Shown in pieces: positions 61,524-64,000 of a stretch of DNA of 64,000 bases. A program made the translations under genes and the position numbers. Under the pieces are notes generated by a model. The model ran no database searches. It was not told where the DNA came from and saw nothing but the letters and a program-made list of their open reading frames with translations. The stretch is from Aldehydirespirator sp965220645 (GTDB lineage: Bacteria; Actinomycetota; Acidimicrobiia; Acidimicrobiales; Aldehydirespiratoraceae): contig OZ244836.1 in the NCBI GenBank assembly GCA_965220645.1, positions 1,860,001 through 1,924,000 of the forward strand, given 5' to 3'. Every line of letters starts with the position of its first letter. Positions within the stretch are counted from its first letter, which is position 1.

Positions 61524-62726
61524 ATGAACAAGAAGAACCGTCGTGGACTGATCCTTCCGCCAAGCGCCACGGTCTCGCGGCGAGATGCGCTCAAGATGGG
61601 CGCCGCCGGGATCGGCGGCTTGGCCGTGGGCGGGACGCTGCTCGCCGCCTGCGGTGATGATGAAGCGGCCGCACCCGCTACCACCACCGCGGCACCGACC
61701 ACCACCGCGGCTCCGACCACGACCGCGGCACCTGCGGGCAAGGACAGCATCAAGGCCGCGTGGGTCTACATCGGCCCGCCCGACGACAACGGCTGGACCC
61801 AGGAGCACGACCGGGGCCGCCTAGCCGTGGAAGCCGCCCTCGGCGACAGGGTGCAGACCGAATTCGTGCCCAACATCGGCTTCGACGCGGGCACCACCCA
61901 GGTCTTCCAGCAGCTCGTGGACGACGGCAACGACATCATCTTCGCCAACACCGAGTACGCAGGACTGCTCACCGAGGTGAGCGACGCCAACCCCGACACC
62001 AAGTTCTGCGAGATCAACGGCCACTACTACAGCGACAACCTGTTCCCGTTCTACCTGGCCCATGAGAGCACCGCCTACAAACTGGGCGTGGCCGCGGGAC
62101 ACCTGGCCGAGAACGGGCGGATCGGCTACATCGGGGCGTTCCCGACGGCAACCACCTACAACGACGTGAACGGGATGCTGCTGGGCGCCCGCAGCGTCAA
62201 CCCCGACGCGGTGGTGGAGACCGTGCTGGTCAGCACCTTCTTCGATCCCCAGAAGGCGGCGCCGGCGGCCCACGCGCTGCTGGACAACGGCGTCGGGTTC
62301 CTGTTCGGCGTGATGGACGAGCCGACGTTCCTGCAGATCGCCGAGGAGGCCGGAGTGTGGACGGGCTACTGGAACCTCGACTTCCGCAGTGCGGCGCCGA
62401 CCAAGTACGTGTCGCACTACGACCTCTCGGAGTTCGGCCCCTTCTACACCGAGCAGTGCCAGCGGGTGCTCGACGGCACCTGGACCTCCCAGAGCGAGGT
62501 GCGGCTGCTCGACACTCCGCTGGGCGAATTGGGGGACAACGTTCCTCAAGGCGCGCGCGACGCGGTGGCCGACGTGACCGCGAAGCTCGACAGCGGCGCG
62601 CTCAAGGTCTATGAGGGGCCGCTGGTCGACAACACCGGCGAGGAGCGGCTCGCTGCGGGCGCGTCCCTCGACTCGCTGGGCGCCTACGAGATCGACTGGG
62701 CTGTCGAGGGCGTCTCCGGCGTCTGA
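61524..62726 (+). CDS. BMP/PnrA-family nucleoside-binding lipoprotein
   Basis: A 400-residue substrate-binding lipoprotein of an ABC importer. It carries a twin-arginine signal (SRRDALKMGAAGIGG) ending in the lipobox LLAAC, then a linker with TTTAAP repeated three times, and the BMP domain: VYIGPPDDNGWTQEHDRG, FCEINGHYY, YKLGVAAGHLAENGRIGYIG and GVMDEPTFLQIAEEAGVWTG. Relatives such as PnrA and BmpA bind purine nucleosides. The upstream deaminases make a purine ligand likely. The combination of Tat export and lipid anchoring is common in actinobacteria. An aaagg ribosome site lies eight bases before ATG 61524. Confidence 0.9.
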   Translation: MNKKNRRGLILPPSATVSRRDALKMGAAGIGGLAVGGTLLAACGDDEAAAPATTTAAPTTTAAPTTTAAPAGKDSIKAAWVYIGPPDDNGWTQEHDRGRLAVEAALGDRVQTEFVPNIGFDAGTTQVFQQLVDDGNDIIFANTEYAGLLTEVSDANPDTKFCEINGHYYSDNLFPFYLAHESTAYKLGVAAGHLAENGRIGYIGAFPTATTYNDVNGMLLGARSVNPDAVVETVLVSTFFDPQKAAPAAHALLDNGVGFLFGVMDEPTFLQIAEEAGVWTGYWNLDFRSAAPTKYVSHYDLSEFGPFYTEQCQRVLDGTWTSQSEVRLLDTPLGELGDNVPQGARDAVADVTAKLDSGALKVYEGPLVDNTGEERLAAGASLDSLGAYEIDWAVEGVSGV

Positions 62727-62756
62727 GCCTGATCCCTGCAACGGCCCTGGACTGAG

Positions 62757-64000
62757 TTGACCGGCGAGGAGGCGCGGCCCGGCGAGGAGGCGCGGCCCGC
62801 CGTAGAGGCGCGCAGCATCTGCAAGGCCTTCGGCGGCGTAGCGGCTCTCGACGCGGTCGACTTCGAGGTGCGGTGGTCGGAGGTCCACGCTCTGGTGGGC
62901 GAGAACGGCGCGGGCAAGACCACCCTGTGCAACATCCTGGCCGGCATCTACCGCGCCGATTCGGGCCATGTGACCGTCGCCGGGGTCGAGCGCGACTTCC
63001 GCAGTCCCGCTCACGCCATCGAGGCCGGCATCGGCATGGTCCACCAGCACTTCCGGCTGGTGGACCCGATGACCGTGGCCGACAACATCCACCTGGGCTG
63101 GCCGGACACGCCCGCGGTCATCAGCCAGCGCGTCCTGACAGAGCGCACCGAGCAGTTGATGGACGAGATGGGCCTGCACGTCGACCCCACCGCCAAGATC
63201 TGGCAGCTCTCGGTGGGGGAGCAGCAGCGCGTTGAGATCCTGCGGGTGCTGGCCCGCGGCGCCAGGGTGCTGATCCTCGACGAGCCCACAGCGGTGCTCA
63301 CCGCCACGGAGGCCGACGATCTCTTCGAGGTGATCCGGGACTTGGCCTCAAACGGCCTCAGCGTGATCTTCATCACCCACAAGCTGCGGGAGGTGCTGCA
63401 GGTCTCGGACCGCCTGACCGTGTTGCGCCACGGGATCAGGGAGACCACGCGTCCCACGGAAGGTGCCACCGCCAGCGAGATTGCCCGACTCATGACCGGC
63501 GAGGAGCGCATCCTCAACGTCGAGCACCGGGCCGCCGGCGGCGAGCCCACCCTTGAGCTCAGGGCAGTGTCGGCGCGCAACGACCGAGGGATCACGGCCC
63601 TCCACGATGTGGACCTGACCGTGCAGGCCGGGGAGATCCTCGGTGTGGCGGGCGTGTCGGGCAATGGCCAGACCGAGCTGGCAGAGGTCGTTTGCTCGCT
63701 GCGCGAGCTGGATTCCGGCTCGGTCACGCTGGACGGTGCCGACACCGCTTCCATGTCGGTGCGCGCCGTCACCGACATGGGTGTGGGCCACATACCGGAG
63801 GACCGCATCGGGATGGGCATGGTCCTCTCCGCGCCGGTGAAGGACAACGCGGTGCTGCACAATTACTGGACCGACGAGTTCTCCCAGGGCTTGAGCCTCA
63901 AGCGCCAGGACGTGATCGACTTTGCCAAGCGGTTGGTCGAGTTGGCCCGGGTCCAGACCCGTTCGGTGTTCGCCACCGCCGGACAGCTCTCCGGCGGCAA
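62757..64000 (+). CDS. ABC importer ATPase for BMP-type nucleoside uptake, 3' end missing
   Basis: A RbsA/YufO-like ATPase with two nucleotide-binding domains, cut by the window edge after about 414 codons. The first domain has GENGAGKTTLCNIL near 48, signature LSVGEQQRVEILR near 150 and Walker B VLILDEPTAVLT. The second begins near 265 with GVAGVSGNGQTELAEVV (degenerate Walker A, as in this family) and ends at GQLSGG, just at the window edge. TTG 62757 is the only near start; two copies of GEEARP follow it. It lies 30 bases after the lipoprotein gene, so the membrane subunits should follow beyond the window. Confidence 0.9.
   Translation, partial: MTGEEARPGEEARPAVEARSICKAFGGVAALDAVDFEVRWSEVHALVGENGAGKTTLCNILAGIYRADSGHVTVAGVERDFRSPAHAIEAGIGMVHQHFRLVDPMTVADNIHLGWPDTPAVISQRVLTERTEQLMDEMGLHVDPTAKIWQLSVGEQQRVEILRVLARGARVLILDEPTAVLTATEADDLFEVIRDLASNGLSVIFITHKLREVLQVSDRLTVLRHGIRETTRPTEGATASEIARLMTGEERILNVEHRAAGGEPTLELRAVSARNDRGITALHDVDLTVQAGEILGVAGVSGNGQTELAEVVCSLRELDSGSVTLDGADTASMSVRAVTDMGVGHIPEDRIGMGMVLSAPVKDNAVLHNYWTDEFSQGLSLKRQDVIDFAKRLVELARVQTRSVFATAGQLSGG
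62763..62798. repeat. 18-base tandem duplication coding GEEARP twice
   Basis: The unit ggcgaggaggcgcggccc is perfectly duplicated (62763-62780, 62781-62798) in the first codons of the ATPase gene. It contains gaggagg, a sequence that could act as a ribosome site, which makes the TTG start less certain. Confidence 0.9.

Overview
This is a 64 kb stretch of a GC-rich actinobacterial chromosome. It is densely coded, uses many GTG and TTG starts, and has many 1-4 base stop/start overlaps. The lineage call rests on a mycothiol cysteine ligase (mshC), an InhA-type enoyl reductase, the neighbouring pair threonyl-tRNA synthetase + HIT protein (an order also known from Mycobacterium), and vicinal actinobacterial-type acyl-CoA enzymes. 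The mixture of aceK, mitochondrial-type aconitase, many acyl-CoA/thiolase-like genes and BMP-type purine transport suggests an uncultured Acidimicrobiia-like organism, but this is inference. No rRNA, prophage, insertion sequence or CRISPR array was seen. No gap without a gene exceeds 300 bases.

Layout. 1-1172: end of a thioredoxin-like protein and a CcdA-type membrane protein. 1310-6354: accessory block with a two-gene McrBC-type restriction system and a DUF222/HNH protein carrying an Asn/Gly-rich repeat. 6395-9449: chorismate mutase, isocitrate dehydrogenase kinase/phosphatase (aceK) and a quinone oxidoreductase. 9525-15728 (minus): citrate synthase, an acyl-CoA carboxyltransferase coupled to a LysR regulator, and aconitase. 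15744-20695 (minus): a lipid-like operon of acyltransferase, LarA-like protein and a reductase-HAD fusion. 20730-24908: divergent cell-wall genes ddl and murF, with an inverted-repeat element between them, then an amidase. tRNA-Val follows.

25097-35849 (plus): two M23 peptidases, a polytopic membrane protein, a DUF35-DUF35-thiolase-like-thiolase-like set, thiamine pyrophosphokinase, an aminotransferase and a D-Ala-D-Ala carboxypeptidase. Between the second DUF35 gene and the first thiolase-like gene lie four perfect-length 40-base tandem units. Each holds its own start codon, a ten-codon open frame and a stop, and the chain ends on the real start codon of the thiolase-like gene. This is the most unusual structure in the window.

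35850-42930: an orphan ABC ATPase, a heterodimeric ABC exporter and two CNNM/CorC-type membrane proteins, the first of which lacks a standard start codon. 43053-49442: inhA-like reductase, mshC, an unknown membrane protein, a RelE/HI1420-type toxin-antitoxin pair, thrS and HIT. 49439-55518 (minus): a molybdenum hydroxylase with an unusual FAD-then-FeS fusion, tRNA-Pro, and a pair of acyl-CoA dehydrogenases. 55554-64000: a Fic protein, an ArsI-like VOC protein, and a purine module. The module has two amidohydrolase deaminases, an adenosine-deaminase-like enzyme, a BMP-family lipoprotein and its ABC ATPase, cut off by the window edge. Start sites and functions were assigned by eye; no database search was possible.
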